DNA from: Aquarana catesbeiana
Lineage: Eukaryota > Chordata > Amphibia > Anura > Ranidae
Length of the DNA stretch: 64,000 nucleotides
Assembly (NCBI RefSeq): GCF_042186555.1
Contig: NC_133326.1
Location: 97,522,144 to 97,586,143, forward strand
Direction: 5' to 3'
Positions 33,452 to 44,347 of this stretch are shown in pieces. The stretch's first letter is position 1. Every line of letters begins with the position of its first letter. A program made the translations under genes and the position numbers. The notes under the pieces are model-generated. The model saw only the letters and a program-made list of their open reading frames with translations, did no database searches and was not told the DNA's origin.

Positions 33452-33803
33452 CTTTAGGGGGGTAAATAGTTATGCACATTGGCCTTTTCTGTTAATTTGC
33501 CCTATTTGTTGTTTGCTTCACAATAATAAAAACAACAACATGTTCAAAGTTGTGGGCATGTTCTATAAATTAAATGATGCAAATCCTCAAACAATCCATG
33601 TTAATTCCAGGTTGTGAGGCAACAAAACACGAAAAATGCCAAGGGGTGAATACTTTTGCAAGGCACTGTACTTAGTTACATTGGTACAAGCTGGACCAAT
33701 GTAACAATTCATAAAATATCTATACCTGGAATTCATTTTTAAGCATAATTCCATTTCATACTGAAAATTCAGTTTTTAGTGGAATCTAGGCTTTGGACTC
33801 TTA

Positions 33804-34125
33804 AGCTGGCCATACACTGATAGATTTTTTTTGTTCAAAATTCTGTTCTATCTAACAGACTCTTCCATCCATGCTAAACACTATAGATGGATCAATCTCC
33901 GTTGCTGCTATTGTATTCTGACAGCTGGCGCCTCCGGCTGTCAGCATACCTGAGCAGGGCCTTATCTGATTGGATGCAATTGCTGTTCAGCAGAAAATTT
34001 ATCACCGGACCTTTTCTGTTTTTTAAAGGATGTCAGGTGGAGTAGTGCTTACAGGGCCAACCCCTGATTGAATTTTGTTTGGCTCATTCGGAATCTGATG
34101 AAATTCGCTCAGTGCATGGCCAGCT
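33804..34125. mobile_element. Harbinger-like MITE, AGCTGGCCATACACTG ends
   Basis: Ends agctggccatacactg and cagtgcatggccagct are inverted complements, flanked by TTA on both sides (33801-33803, 34126-34128). Internal inverted pair ctgacagc/gctgtcag at 33918-33945. Non-coding. Confidence 0.8.
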
Positions 34126-34584
34126 TTATTTTCTCTCTAACTTTAGGTATTTGAATTTTGACCCTTGATCTGCTTTAGAATTACTGTAACAGACATAAAA
34201 AAACCTAAATCCTAAATCACCTATCTATTTTAGGAGAAGTGTTGCCTGACCATCAAGTTAAGCTTCAAGTCAAACACAATAGCATTTTTTTTTTGCATTG
34301 AAAGGAAGATGATTAGGGATATACAGCCCATGGGTCTTGTTAATGGAAACCTAGAAGATCTTGCTGAATGAATAAAGTGTTAGGTGGATTTAGTCTTGTA
34401 ACCCTATCATTATGTATTTAAGCAATTGTATTCTAATTGTACATACTTTCTTGTAAACTATTAAAGATGGATGTTTATTAATCAAAACTAGCTGATTAAA
34501 GGCATAGTTCAAAAAGCTATATTGATTGTTATTTTCAGCTCTTAGGGGTCAAGTGTCTGAAAATAAAGATTGCTCTTATATACA
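34126..34584. other. Intervening sequence, nothing recognised
   Basis: AT-rich and non-coding with no repeat ends. Confidence 0.4.
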
Positions 34585-34682
34585 GTATAATGTAAGTTTA
34601 AACTTTTTTTCAAAGAGGGCCAGATTTGATGAAGTGAACATGTGCGAGGGCCAACCATTTTGCCTGACATCTTTGAACCATT

Positions 34683-34700
34683 AAAATTAAGAGCAGATCA
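34683..34700 (+). repeat. L1 target-site duplication, left copy
   Basis: aaaattaagagcagatca, identical over 18 bp to 41091-41108. Perfect identity indicates that little time has passed since insertion. Confidence 0.95.
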
Positions 34701-34859
34701 GGGGGAGGAGGCGGAGCCTAGCGGAGCAGACATGCATTGTTAGAGCTCCACACCGATGAGGAGAGAAGAGAAGGACAAAGCGGAGCCTGCAGGCTCAAAA
34801 GGTATCCATTTGAACCTTTTTGCCCCAGGGAACAAACTGTGAAAGTTTGGGCAGGAAAT
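34701..34859 (+). promoter_or_regulatory. L1 5' UTR with presumed internal promoter
   Basis: GC-rich start (gggaggaggcggagcctagc) preceding ORF1. L1 elements carry an internal promoter in the 5' UTR. No specific factor site can be assigned from sequence alone. An upstream ATG at 34732 is followed directly by a stop. Confidence 0.5.
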
Positions 34860-35927
34860 ATGGTACTGGGAGGAAACCGTGGCAGAAATAAAAATCACCT
34901 CACAAAGAGCTCACAGGCACTCACTGCAGCTGAAGCAGCTCCAATCACCTCACAATATACAGCATCAGGGCGCTCTCACAGACAGAAAATGTCACAGCAA
35001 GACTCTCCATTTGAGTCAGATACAGAACAAATCCTCTCACAAACTTCTCCACAAGCCTCCTCAGTATCCCCAGTAATATTATTACAATTTGAAAAGATGC
35101 TTCATAAGGCTTTAAAACAAACCTCAGACCAAATAACAAAAAGCCTAACCAAAGAAATAAGAGAGCTGGGAAACCGCACCGCAGCCTTAGAAATAAAAAT
35201 GGATGAAATTGAAATTACAACCCAAGAAAATATAACAGAATTGGAACAATTAAAAAAAGAGAATTTAATACTTCAAACTAAGCTCGAAGATTACGAAAAT
35301 AGAGCCAGACGTTCAAACTTGCGCATAAGGGGAATACCTGAAACTGTGACAGACCTGCAATCTACTATTACTGCTCTATTACAAGAACTAAAGCCAGATA
35401 TCCCTATTGAACGTTTAGAACTGGACAGAGTACACAGAGCCCTCACAGCCAAAAAGAAAGATGGACCCCCACGTGATATAATCACAAAATTTCATTATTA
35501 CAGAACGAAAGAACAAATACTAATTGCTGCAAGAGAAAAAAAGGAACTTAATTTTCAAGGACACAATTATCAAATTTTTGCTGACCTATCCCAACTTACT
35601 ATTACTAAAAGACGATCCATGAAACCCCAACTAATGGAACTGCAACGCCACAACATTATGTATCAATGGGGCTTCCCCTTTTCAGTCAGATTTAACTACC
35701 AAGGTACAATTTACAGAAGCAGATCAGCAGATGAACTACAACAAACCCTTTTAAAATTAAATCTGACAGAACCCACAAGCAGCAACACTCCCCCACGCAG
35801 AAGAATGGCATCATCTTCACCTTCAGGCAGCACCCAGAAAATTTCAGAACAAAATGGGAATCATCATTCTCACAAAAGAGGCCGTTATGCCACATCATCC
35901 ATGGACCAAGAAGATTCAATGGACTGA
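34860..35927 (+). CDS. L1 ORF1p, RNA-binding chaperone protein
   Basis: Encodes 355 residues from ATG 34860. The frame is open further upstream to 34737 but without an ATG, so 34860 is preferred; ATG 34989 is an alternative. ORF1p is the L1 nucleic-acid chaperone. It forms trimers and coats its own RNA in the cytoplasmic particle that retrotransposes. Visible order: Ser/Thr/Gln-rich N-terminus, a heptad-type coiled coil (about residues 75-148, with LEIKMDEIEI and LEQLKKENLILQTKLEDYE), the RRM-like start RRSNLRIRGIPE near residue 150, and the C-terminal domain PRDIITKFHYYRTKEQIL (about 204-222) with AAREKKEL after it. A basic tail follows. Length fits the family and there is no internal stop. 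Confidence 0.9.
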   Translation: MVLGGNRGRNKNHLTKSSQALTAAEAAPITSQYTASGRSHRQKMSQQDSPFESDTEQILSQTSPQASSVSPVILLQFEKMLHKALKQTSDQITKSLTKEIRELGNRTAALEIKMDEIEITTQENITELEQLKKENLILQTKLEDYENRARRSNLRIRGIPETVTDLQSTITALLQELKPDIPIERLELDRVHRALTAKKKDGPPRDIITKFHYYRTKEQILIAAREKKELNFQGHNYQIFADLSQLTITKRRSMKPQLMELQRHNIMYQWGFPFSVRFNYQGTIYRSRSADELQQTLLKLNLTEPTSSNTPPRRRMASSSPSGSTQKISEQNGNHHSHKRGRYATSSMDQEDSMD

Positions 35928-36874
35928 CATCCTAATTCCTGATATCTCTTCATTTATTATACTAAGAGATGGTTCTCTATAAAAAAACCTATATTTATAA
36001 CTGAATGTAACTGCATTCTGATAGTCACACACTGTGTGGGATCATGTTACATTCCAGTTATATTTCTTATTACTTCTGATTCATATAGCCTTAGAATATA
36101 TAAGTGAAATAAGGAAATTCTTGTTCAGTTATATATTTTCAGGTAATAACAATAGATTTATTACTTTTTAGGACAAATATGTTCAATAATCCAGAAGTAA
36201 TGGAAGCTTTTTCTTTCTTTTCTTAAAACAAATATATTATTACCTAACTAGTTCCTAGAATTATGTTTTTGTTTATTCTAATCTGAAGCAATACAACCTC
36301 AATTTTATGAGTTAACATATCTAAACAGTTACATATGAATAAAATATGTAATTGTTTACTCTAAAAGGGTTAAAATCCCAAAATAATTCAAACTATCTTC
36401 ATCAATACCAAAGTTATTAACAGTACCTTTCTAACTGAATTATTTAGCCTAGGGCAAGACTAACCATATACAACCACCCTGGAATAAATAATTTCAACAA
36501 AAACTATATTCTGCACTCCAATTGATGAAACATCATTTTGATGTCTTTTGACATAGCACTTCTCTCCTGTAAGCGGAAGATCCGTGTACCCCCATTAGCC
36601 CTCCTCATTCTCCCAACCATATTATGTGGGAGTGTGACGAAGGCACTTATTCCCCTGAGAGAGATATTTATTCTCTTTCACGGGTAAATTGTGATTACTT
36701 GCAAAAAATAATGTATACAATGTATCATCTAATCTCATATGTTTTTTGTTTACTCTTTACTCCAGAATTCACTGGTTTCTTTTCTATCTATTCATCTCTT
36801 CAGTCCACACAGGTTGATCTGCGCAGTCAGCTCTGCATAACAAAAAGTAAGTCAAAACTATTTGATCTATTGCC
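35928..36874 (+). other. L1 inter-ORF spacer (947 bp)
   Basis: An AT-rich, non-coding interval between the ORF1 stop and the ORF2 start. Mammalian L1 spacers are only tens of bases, so this is long. No insertion with its own ends or TSD was found inside, so it may be native to this family. ORF2 translation would need an unusual initiation route. Confidence 0.8.
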
Positions 36875-39800
36875 ATGGCACCACTGAATATACTTTCCCT
36901 GAATGTTCAGGGAATAAATGTCCCTCAAAAAAGGACCAAAGCCTTCCGTACTTTCCATAACAAGAAGGCTCACATAGTATGCCTCCAAGAAACACACTTC
37001 ACCAAAGATTCTACTCCAAAATATATTTCTCCTTTTTATCAACAAATTTACACGGCTTCTGCCTGTGCCAAGCAAAGGGGAACTCTAATTGCATTTCACC
37101 GATCCACACCATTCACCTTATCATCAGAAATTAAAGACCCAGAAGGTAGATACCTGATACTCATGGGTTATATAATGGATACAGCAATCACGGTGATTTC
37201 CTACTACGCTCCTAACAAACAACCTACACCATTCCTCTCACATATATTACAAGTGATTAATACACACAAAATAGGAACAGTGATAATGTGTGGGGATTCG
37301 AACCAGGTCCTCCTCCCATTTCTAGATAAATCACCTTTTACACCATCCAAAATAACCTCTAGATTACCTTTTTCTCAACTTCTTTCCAAATACAATCTGG
37401 TAGATTCATGGAGAGAAAGTAACCCAATGAAAAAGAAATTCACTTATTTCTCGCACCCTCATCAAACCTTCACCAGAATAGATCATATTTTTCTAACAAT
37501 AGGAATGATACCAGAAATTATTGCATCAGATATAATTCCGATTCCGTGGTCTGACCATAATGCAGTATACACTACTATAGCCTCAGCCATACCAAAAGCG
37601 CATGACCCAACGTGGTACTTACCGGACATAATGCTCAAACACCCACTACATCAGATGGCCATTGAACAAGCTTTAAAGGAATACATATCAATTAATAATA
37701 CAACAGACATCTCCCCAATAACACTGTGGGAAGCTCATAAGCCTGTCTTGCGTGGTACAATACAAAGACAAATGGCACTATTTAAACGGGAACGCAAAAA
37801 TCTAGCAAAAAAACTAGAACTCAATTTTAATGCAGCCTACATATCATTTCAAGATAATCCATCTCAGAGTACAAAATCTCATCTGGAAAAATCTAGATTG
37901 GAATACGATCTATTTCTCACTGAGTCAGTTGATAAATCCCTCAAACGCTCCAAACACAATTTCTACATGAATACAAACAAACCAGGTACATATTTGGCTC
38001 GGGCATTAAATTCAACTAACAAATCTTTCAAACCAATACGTTTGAAATTATCAAAAAATGTTTACACTTGTAATCCAGTTAAAATAGTCCATAAATTTCA
38101 CTCACATCTTGCAACTTTATACAAGACAAACAATGAATTTAATCCTACAGAAGCTGAATCCTTCTTCTCAAAAATAACCTTACCTGAGTTATCTCAGAAT
38201 CAAAAAAGCAGTTTGGATGAGCCTATAACTATAGATGAAGTTGCTAACGCCATAAAAGACCTAAAACTTAACAAAAGACCAGGCCCAGACGGCTACTCGG
38301 CTTTATACTATAAAACATTCTCAGAAATACTCTCTCCCATTCTCACTGAAACTTTTAACAAACTTCTAGATGGACATTCTTTTCGGCAAGAAACACTAAT
38401 GGCAATTGTTTGTATGATCCCAAAACCCCTTTCTGATGATACTTCCTGTGTGAATTATCGGCCTATCTCTCTGTTAAACCTCGATATTAAATTATTAGCA
38501 AAAATAATAGCAAAACGCCTCAATAGCATTATAGGAAAATTAATACATAGAGATCAAGTAGGCTTCATGCCAAATAGACAGGCAGGCGATAATATACGCA
38601 GGGCAGTGTTATTGGCACATATTGCTAAAAAACGGAAAATCCCTTTATGTTTTCTATCTCTCGATATTAAGAGGGCATTTGACACAGTATCCTGGCTATA
38701 TATGCAATATTCATTACAAAAATGGGGTTTTGGACCCCATTTTTTAACATGGATCAAAGCATTATATAATAAACCCAAAGCCTATATAAAATATGCTGGA
38801 TACAAATCTGAAGCCTTTAATATCGAAAGAGGTACCCGACAGGGTTGCCCATTATCTCCCTTATTAATTGCCCTTATACTCGAACCCATGGCCCAATACA
38901 TCAGAACAAACCAAACTATAACTGGCATTGAAGTAGGAGGTATTACACACAAATTATGTATATTTGCAGACGATATATTACTTTTTCTATCATCACCACA
39001 GGTCTCTGGTCCTAACTTAATACCAGCTCTTGATGGATTTGCAGCCCTATCCGGCCTTATGATTAATCCTAAGAAATGCCTAGTGCTTAATATTTCACTC
39101 ACAAACATGGAATTGATCCCGGATAGGGCTGCACTTCCATTCACATGGGCAGAAAAATCAATCCCATATCTTGGAATTCATTTAACAGCATCTCATTCTG
39201 ACTTATTCTCAACCAATTATCCTCCTGTATTAAGACAGATCACAAATCTAATAAAACAATGGTCGCAACTTCCTTTATCCTGGATAGGGAAGATTAATGC
39301 AATCAAAATGAATATTCTACCCAAATTGCTTTATCTATTCAGAGTCCTCCCTATTCCAATTCCTTCCTATTTTTTGAGAATAGTACAAAAAAGAGCAACT
39401 TTGTTTATATGGGGCTCTTCTAAACCACGTATACCTATACACACACTACATCTTCCCAAAAATAAAGGAGGCCTGGGATACCCTAATTTTACTAACTACT
39501 ACAGAGCAGCACATTTGGCCAGTCTGTCCAAATACCATGCAAAACAGGAAATCCCATTATGGGTATTTATAGAGGCTTCAGAAAATGACCCTCTATTAAT
39601 ATCAAATTTATTATGGCTTGATCCTAAAGACCGCTTTAAAATTCAGAATCCCGTAACTAAACACTTCTTATCTCTCTGGGATAAAATAAAAACCAAATAT
39701 CAGTTACAATCTCCACACAATCCTCTCCTTTCTTTTATCAGAAATCTGGCCTTTTATCCGGCATGGATCTACCCAAATTCTTTTAAAGCTTGGACAACAT

Positions 39801-40660
39801 CAGGCATTCAGACACTAAATGACTTCATAGCATCTAAATCATTCCTTTCATTCCCATCGCTTAGAGAAAAATATGATCTACCAAACTCTGAGATATTCAG
39901 ATATCTCCAAATGAAAAATTTCTATACACCATTCCTAAAGGGGGATACACCATTATCCCAATTATCCATTTTTGAATCAATCTGTACAAAAGATCCATTT
40001 GCTAAAGGTACAATTTCATCACTTTATAATCAATTATATGGAGTAGCAAATCTTAATAGACCCTCTTACGTTCAGAGGTGGGAGGAGGACCCTGGACGAA
40101 CTTTAGAAGACACGGACTGATCTAACATATGGCTCACATCTAAGCCATCTTCACCCAACATCTTAGCACTGGAGACAAATTATAAAGTCCTAACTCGCTG
40201 ATACCTTGTACCCGCTAGAGTGGCAAAATATTCACCTAATACCTCAGCTCTTTGTTTTCGAGGATGCCCAGAAATAGGCACATATTTACACATATGGTGG
40301 ACGTGCCCAGTAATCCAAACCTTCTGGAAGGAAGTCTTCGTGATTGCATCTAAAATATTTAAAAAAATAATACAACCAGATCCATATTTAACTTTACTTA
40401 ATCTAAAACCGGAATGGTTAACACTCTCTCAATTCAAACTTATGATCCAACTAATAACGGCTGCAAAACAAACAGTGGCCAAGGCATGGAAATCTCCTAC
40501 ATTGGTACTAGCAGAAACAATTCACAGAATGAATAATACAATGTCCCATGCTAAGATGGTAGCCATCGATCAAATTCCAAAATTTGAAAAACTTTGGCAT
40601 CCTTGGATAAAACAACAGTTCCTGTCAAACTTCAATGACTCTGTCCTGTTGCCATGGTAA
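36875..40660 (+). pseudogene. L1 ORF2p, endonuclease-reverse transcriptase, two stop codons
   Basis: Starts at ATG 36875 in a GCCATGG context and runs in one frame to the stop at 40658-40660. ORF2p nicks the target and copies the L1 RNA at the nick. The APE-type endonuclease keeps Asn10, Glu39 (QETHF), Asp141 and Asn143 (GDSN, usually GDFN), and SDH 226-228. The reverse transcriptase keeps Asp597 in LDIKRAFD, the RGTRQGCPLSP block and FADD at 697-700. A C-terminal cysteine motif, CX3CX7HX4C, begins at 40253. Two in-frame TGA codons interrupt it, at 40118-40120 and 40199-40201, both after the catalytic domains. No frameshift was found. The first stop leaves a 1081-residue product lacking the cysteine domain, which L1 needs for RNA binding, so activity is doubtful. 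Confidence 0.9.
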
Positions 40661-41090
40661 CAGATTAAATGTCTTACAGAGACACCCATTCTAAGGCTTC
40701 AAAGAGAACTAAAAAGAATAATAAACTGACGAGCGGGACAACCTTGTGGACCATACCTCTACCTTTCAACCCTTTTTCTTCTTTCTCTTTCCTTTTCTCC
40801 ACCTTACGATTAAAGCTCATTATCAGAATTTATTTGACCTATATACACTCTACCTGAAAACAATATGTATAGTAGGTATAAATCATTTAAATACCTACAA
40901 AAGTAACTAAGGAAATGATATATATCTTTAATTTAGGTTAACGTGAACCCAATGTTTAATATTTGAAATTTCATGATATTTACCTATATAAACCCTACTG
41001 TAAAACAATGAGCTTACTTTATAGATCCTTGTAAACTTACTTTATGTATCTTTATAACATTGTATACTCAATAAACTTCTTTTGACAAGG
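40661..41090 (+). other. L1 3' UTR
   Basis: AT-rich, non-coding, ending with aataaacttc (AATAAA at about 41070) and tttgacaagg directly before the duplicated target. The reverse transcriptase presumably recognises this end. Confidence 0.75.
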
Positions 41091-41108
41091 AAAATTAAGA
41101 GCAGATCA
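41091..41108 (+). repeat. L1 target-site duplication, right copy
   Basis: aaaattaagagcagatca, identical to 34683-34700. Confidence 0.95.
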
Positions 41109-41510
41109 ACTATTTTACTATCAAACAACAACTATCAAAGTTTGGTGGAAACAGCATACTTTTCATTTCGACACATGGATGACAAATCTAAACAGGTATT
41201 AAATCACTCTGCCTTTCATATCTGAGGGCCAGATGAAAACAAAATCCAGGAAGCTGAAATATATGTCAGGAACATTGTAAAGTACATTACATATTATTGG
41301 TAATAAAGGTTGTCTGTCAAATTTTAAGTTAAAAAAATATGAACAGGAACGTAACACCAAGTATACATGTTGTGTCCAAATATATTTATAACTGATTTAG
41401 ACCAACTGACATTAAATGAGATTTTACAATGTATTCATCTCAATTGAAAAATAACTTGCCTGCACACTGCTGTGTGTGGTGAAGAGTCTAAGGATGAGCT
41501 CCAGTGTGTT

Positions 41511-41794
41511 ATTGGGATATATATGTTTTGTGGCCCCCAATGAATCCCAGAGCACTGCTCAGGACTAGGGATGAACTCGGGCATGTTCACAACTCCACGT
41601 GCCCGAGTCCGCCAGGAAGCTGACAGCGCGCAGCGCCAATTACAGGCACTGAGACATTTCCTAATCTCTGCAGCTGCATGTCAGCTTCCCGGCGGGCTCG
41701 GGCACGTGAAGTTGTGAACACGCCCAAGCTCATCCTTAGTCCTGAGCGGCACTCGGGGATTCGTTGGGGGCCACAAAAAATATATATATCAAAA
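41511..41794. mobile_element. Hairpin MITE with arms over 110 bp
   Basis: Left arm (41515-41630: gtggcccccaatgaatccca, then aggactagggatgaactcgg and cacgtgcccgagtccgcc) returns as its reverse complement in the right arm (41675-41794: ggcgggctcgggcacgtg, agctcatccttagtcct, attcgttgggggccac). The arms are about 90% alike by eye. A short centre (41632-41675) separates them. Inserted within the hAT element. Confidence 0.9.
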
Positions 41795-41874
41795 TTACCA
41801 GTGGAGCCATATTAAAACAGAACACGAGCTGCGATTGGCCCGCGGGCCGGACTATGGACATGCCTGGTATAATG

Positions 41875-42276
41875 TAACTAAAGAAAATTAAGTTTAGACT
41901 TTACTGGTACAAAGAGTACAGCCACATGAATAGTTTAAAAAAATACAAAAAAGTTTATTACAGATATAAAGACACAATTAGAATAAAAAATTCCACATTT
42001 GGGATTGGAACCAGCAGAACAAGCTACTCAGTTTCTATAGTGCTCATAGTTACACCAAGAGATCAAAAAGGTCACCTGGTGTAACTATGGACACTATAGA
42101 AACTAAGTAGCCTTTTTTTGGGTTGTTCTGCCAGTTTCAATTCCATTGAAATGAATGTGGAAAATGTCATTCTAATTGTGTCTTTATATCTGTAATAAAC
42201 CATTTAGTATTTCTATACTATTGATGTGGTTGTCCTCTTTGTACCAGTAAAGTCCAAACTTCATCTTCTTTAGTTA
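41875..42276. mobile_element. 402-bp palindromic MITE
   Basis: taactaaagaaaattaagtt at the left pairs with aacttcatcttctttagtta at the right. Further inside, ttactggtacaaagagtaca pairs with its complement near 42235. The centre pairs gtttctatagtgctcatagt (42031) with its complement. It starts at the base after the hAT duplication gtataatg. Non-coding. Confidence 0.85.
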
Positions 42277-42561
42277 GATTACAATCCAGGGATATGGTAC
42301 ATCATTTACAGCCTTTTTTTACATTAACAACTACAATATAAAGTGTTTAAAGCTTAGTAAATAGATATTTAAGGGGGATGTTACATTAAAATGCAAGGTC
42401 AACATATCTTGCTGCCCCCACCCCCTGTTCACAAAAGAAGTGTTCTGAAAAACAAAAAAACACTATAAAAGAAAAGGCATTAAAAATGCTCACCTTACTT
42501 CTTGGTTCTGGCCGATTCCTGTGAATGACATCACTGGACCTCACATATTTATATACAGTAT

Positions 42562-42630
<69 letters not shown>

Positions 42631-44000
42631 TGTATACGCACACAAAGTGAAGCCATTGAGTAGGTAAAGAATAGATCCTGTCATGTTTTTATTGCAATCG
42701 CTGTAATTTCCCCCTCGTCATTTGTTAATAAATATAGCCACTGAGAGAGAAAGTGACGGGAAATCCAACATTTTATAGTTGTCATCAGAACAAGAGGTTA
42801 GGGAAAATCTTTCAACGGGGAAATGCGTCCCAGTGATAACTGTTTTAGTGAAAGGGTAATCTTACAAAAGTCACACAGACTGCAAATATAAACCAACAGG
42901 AGTTTTACCTTTTCTCTACTTTATTAAAAAAAAAAAAAAACTCAACTATGTACACACTTAGCACACCATGATCAGAGAATAGGTATTTGTTTCCTTTGGC
43001 CATCAGCTCCATCTAGTGGCCTTGATGCCATATATTTTCCTGATTCATGCTATTCCTAAAACTGAAAAACATCTGACTTAGAGACAAAATAGCCTTTGAT
43101 TTTGCTGGCATTTGCACAAAATAAATGCACATGCAGTTTTTCAGGATACATTTTTTTAAAAATAAATATACCCTTTATGTTGTGTAGTGATGTATTCACC
43201 TGGAGTTTTACTGCAACTTTTATTAAACTGACCATGCTTAATGTTGATTGTTAACCAACAGTATTTTGTGGCATCAGCATTATTATGGGTTGCAATGACC
43301 CAGCGGTGTTCATTGTGGAGTGGAGGAAATATTGTACATGGGAAAATGTACTTAAAGCCTTTATCATTGCCTTGTTGCCAAGGATCCCATTAATGAAGTG
43401 CCATTTAGAAATGTGATTAAGTGTGCATTTTTCTATCCAGGAAGGTTAGTGATTCCTTAATAAATTCCAATTGCTGAGGATTTACAATTCCAATAAAGAT
43501 GCAGCTGCAGCCTGCACAAATGGGCACTGAAAAATTTATTTGAAGGAGAATTGGCTGGCATAGATGTTCTTGTGCCAATGTGTAGGAATGGGGGAGCTGC
43601 AAAATCTGTGTCACAATTCATGTATCACACATATTATTTTAGTTAATGTTTTCAACAATGAGGGAGAAATCATTAACAAATGATCTGAATGGCTTTGCAT
43701 GCAGCAGTATAAAAACACTTAGCTAAACCATCACATCAGTCTTTAAGTGGCAGATGGGATGTCCAGGCAGCCAGTGATCAGTAATTATCTGAGTACACAG
43801 CTCCGGACAGAAGTCGGTTAATGAACATAGTGTATCTGGCTGGCTTTACAGGAGAAGTATCATTTTTTTTTTCTGGTAAATTCTTTGTAATTTAAAATAA
43901 ATGGAAGAACTATAGTGAGAACCTGTAGTAACATCTGTGACATTTGGGTAGAGCTAGTTCGGCAGGTGTGATGATCTCTTTGTCAAAGTCCCTAAGAGAC
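42277..44000. other. Low-repeat sequence with an (AT)n tract
   Basis: Apart from the microsatellite at 42555-42630, no repeat ends were recognised. 43170-43740 is complex and AT-rich with ATTA cores, and is a candidate for unique or conserved non-coding sequence. No coding frame of significance. Confidence 0.4.
42555..42630. repeat. (AT)n microsatellite
   Basis: A run of AT dinucleotides with one catat interruption near 42579. Confidence 0.95.
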
Positions 44001-44347
44001 TTAAAGTATAACTAAAGGCAATTTTTTAAGTTTAAAATAGAGTGTAGAGGAGGAACAGTTTTTATTGCTATTTGTGCCCCCCCCCCCCCCCCCCCCCGTT
44101 AAGGAGAGTCACCCTCCCTATTTGTCCTCTTTACCATTATCATTAAAGTAAAAGGTAATCCCAGATTTTGGGTTGTCCCCAGAAATGTAGTAAAGGGGAA
44201 ATCTTCCAATGAGGATACTAGTTCTGGTCACCTGGGGGTCCACAAGAAATTCCCTTAATTTACAAGGATTTCCTCTCACTTTTCTATTGGATCGATCCCT
44301 TGCTCTATCCAAAATGAAAAAAAGTTTTGCCTATAGTTCTACTTTAA
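44001..44347. mobile_element. TTAA-flanked MITE
   Basis: Left ttaaagtataactaaaggca and right tgcctatagttctactttaa are inverted with few differences and end in TTAA. It contains a C tract of about 20 (44078-44098). The inner gggttgtccccagaaatgtag and ggggaaatcttcc segment resembles 55205-55265. Non-coding. Confidence 0.75.

Larger units (their letters stand above)
30120..33668 (+). mobile_element. Tc1/mariner element, interrupted by a hAT element
   Basis: The left end (t)agtgccttgcaaaagtattc and right end gaatacttttgcaaggcactg are inverted, each next to a TA (30118-30119, 33669-33670), the Tc1 target. Near the left end, a second copy of the motif (gtatgttcaccccctttg, about 30317) suggests IR/DR-type transposase binding sites. 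Without the inserted hAT element (30456-32374 and its duplication) the length is about 1.6 kb, normal for Tc1. Confidence 0.9.
28467..33742. mobile_element. TTAA-ended repeat split by nested insertions
   Basis: Left end ttaaagaagaattccaggta (28467) pairs with right end tacctggaattcatttttaa (to 33742) in inverted orientation. The match continues inward: ctcttcaaagaatgctttgcatt-like sequence near 28688 against its complement near 30055-30078. The arms are separated by a Harbinger-like MITE (29513-29946) and by the Tc1 element (30120-33668), so the original repeat was about 1.3 kb. The ends resemble those at 3535-4153. Non-coding. Confidence 0.65.
34701..41090 (+). mobile_element. Full-length L1-clade LINE retrotransposon
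   Basis: A 6390-bp element bounded by an 18-bp perfect target-site duplication. It starts gggggaggaggcggagcc, has a short GC-rich 5' region, an open ORF1, a 947-bp AT-rich spacer, ORF2 with only two stop codons, and a 3' region ending aataaacttcttttgacaagg at 41090. The 3' end carries no long poly(A). The full length, the TSD and the nearly open reading frames mark it as a young insertion and as an ancestor-like copy of an active lineage. Confidence 0.95.
34593..41866. mobile_element. hAT-type element split by an L1 insertion
   Basis: The right end cgcgggccggac, then catgcctg (to 41866), and the left part aactttttttcaaagagggcc (34600-34620) resemble one hAT family. The first bases of the left end are eroded. 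The flanks share gtataatg (34585-34592 and 41867-41874), an 8-bp duplication. The L1 element (34701-41090) and a hairpin MITE (41511-41794) were inserted later. No hAT transposase is present. Confidence 0.65.
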
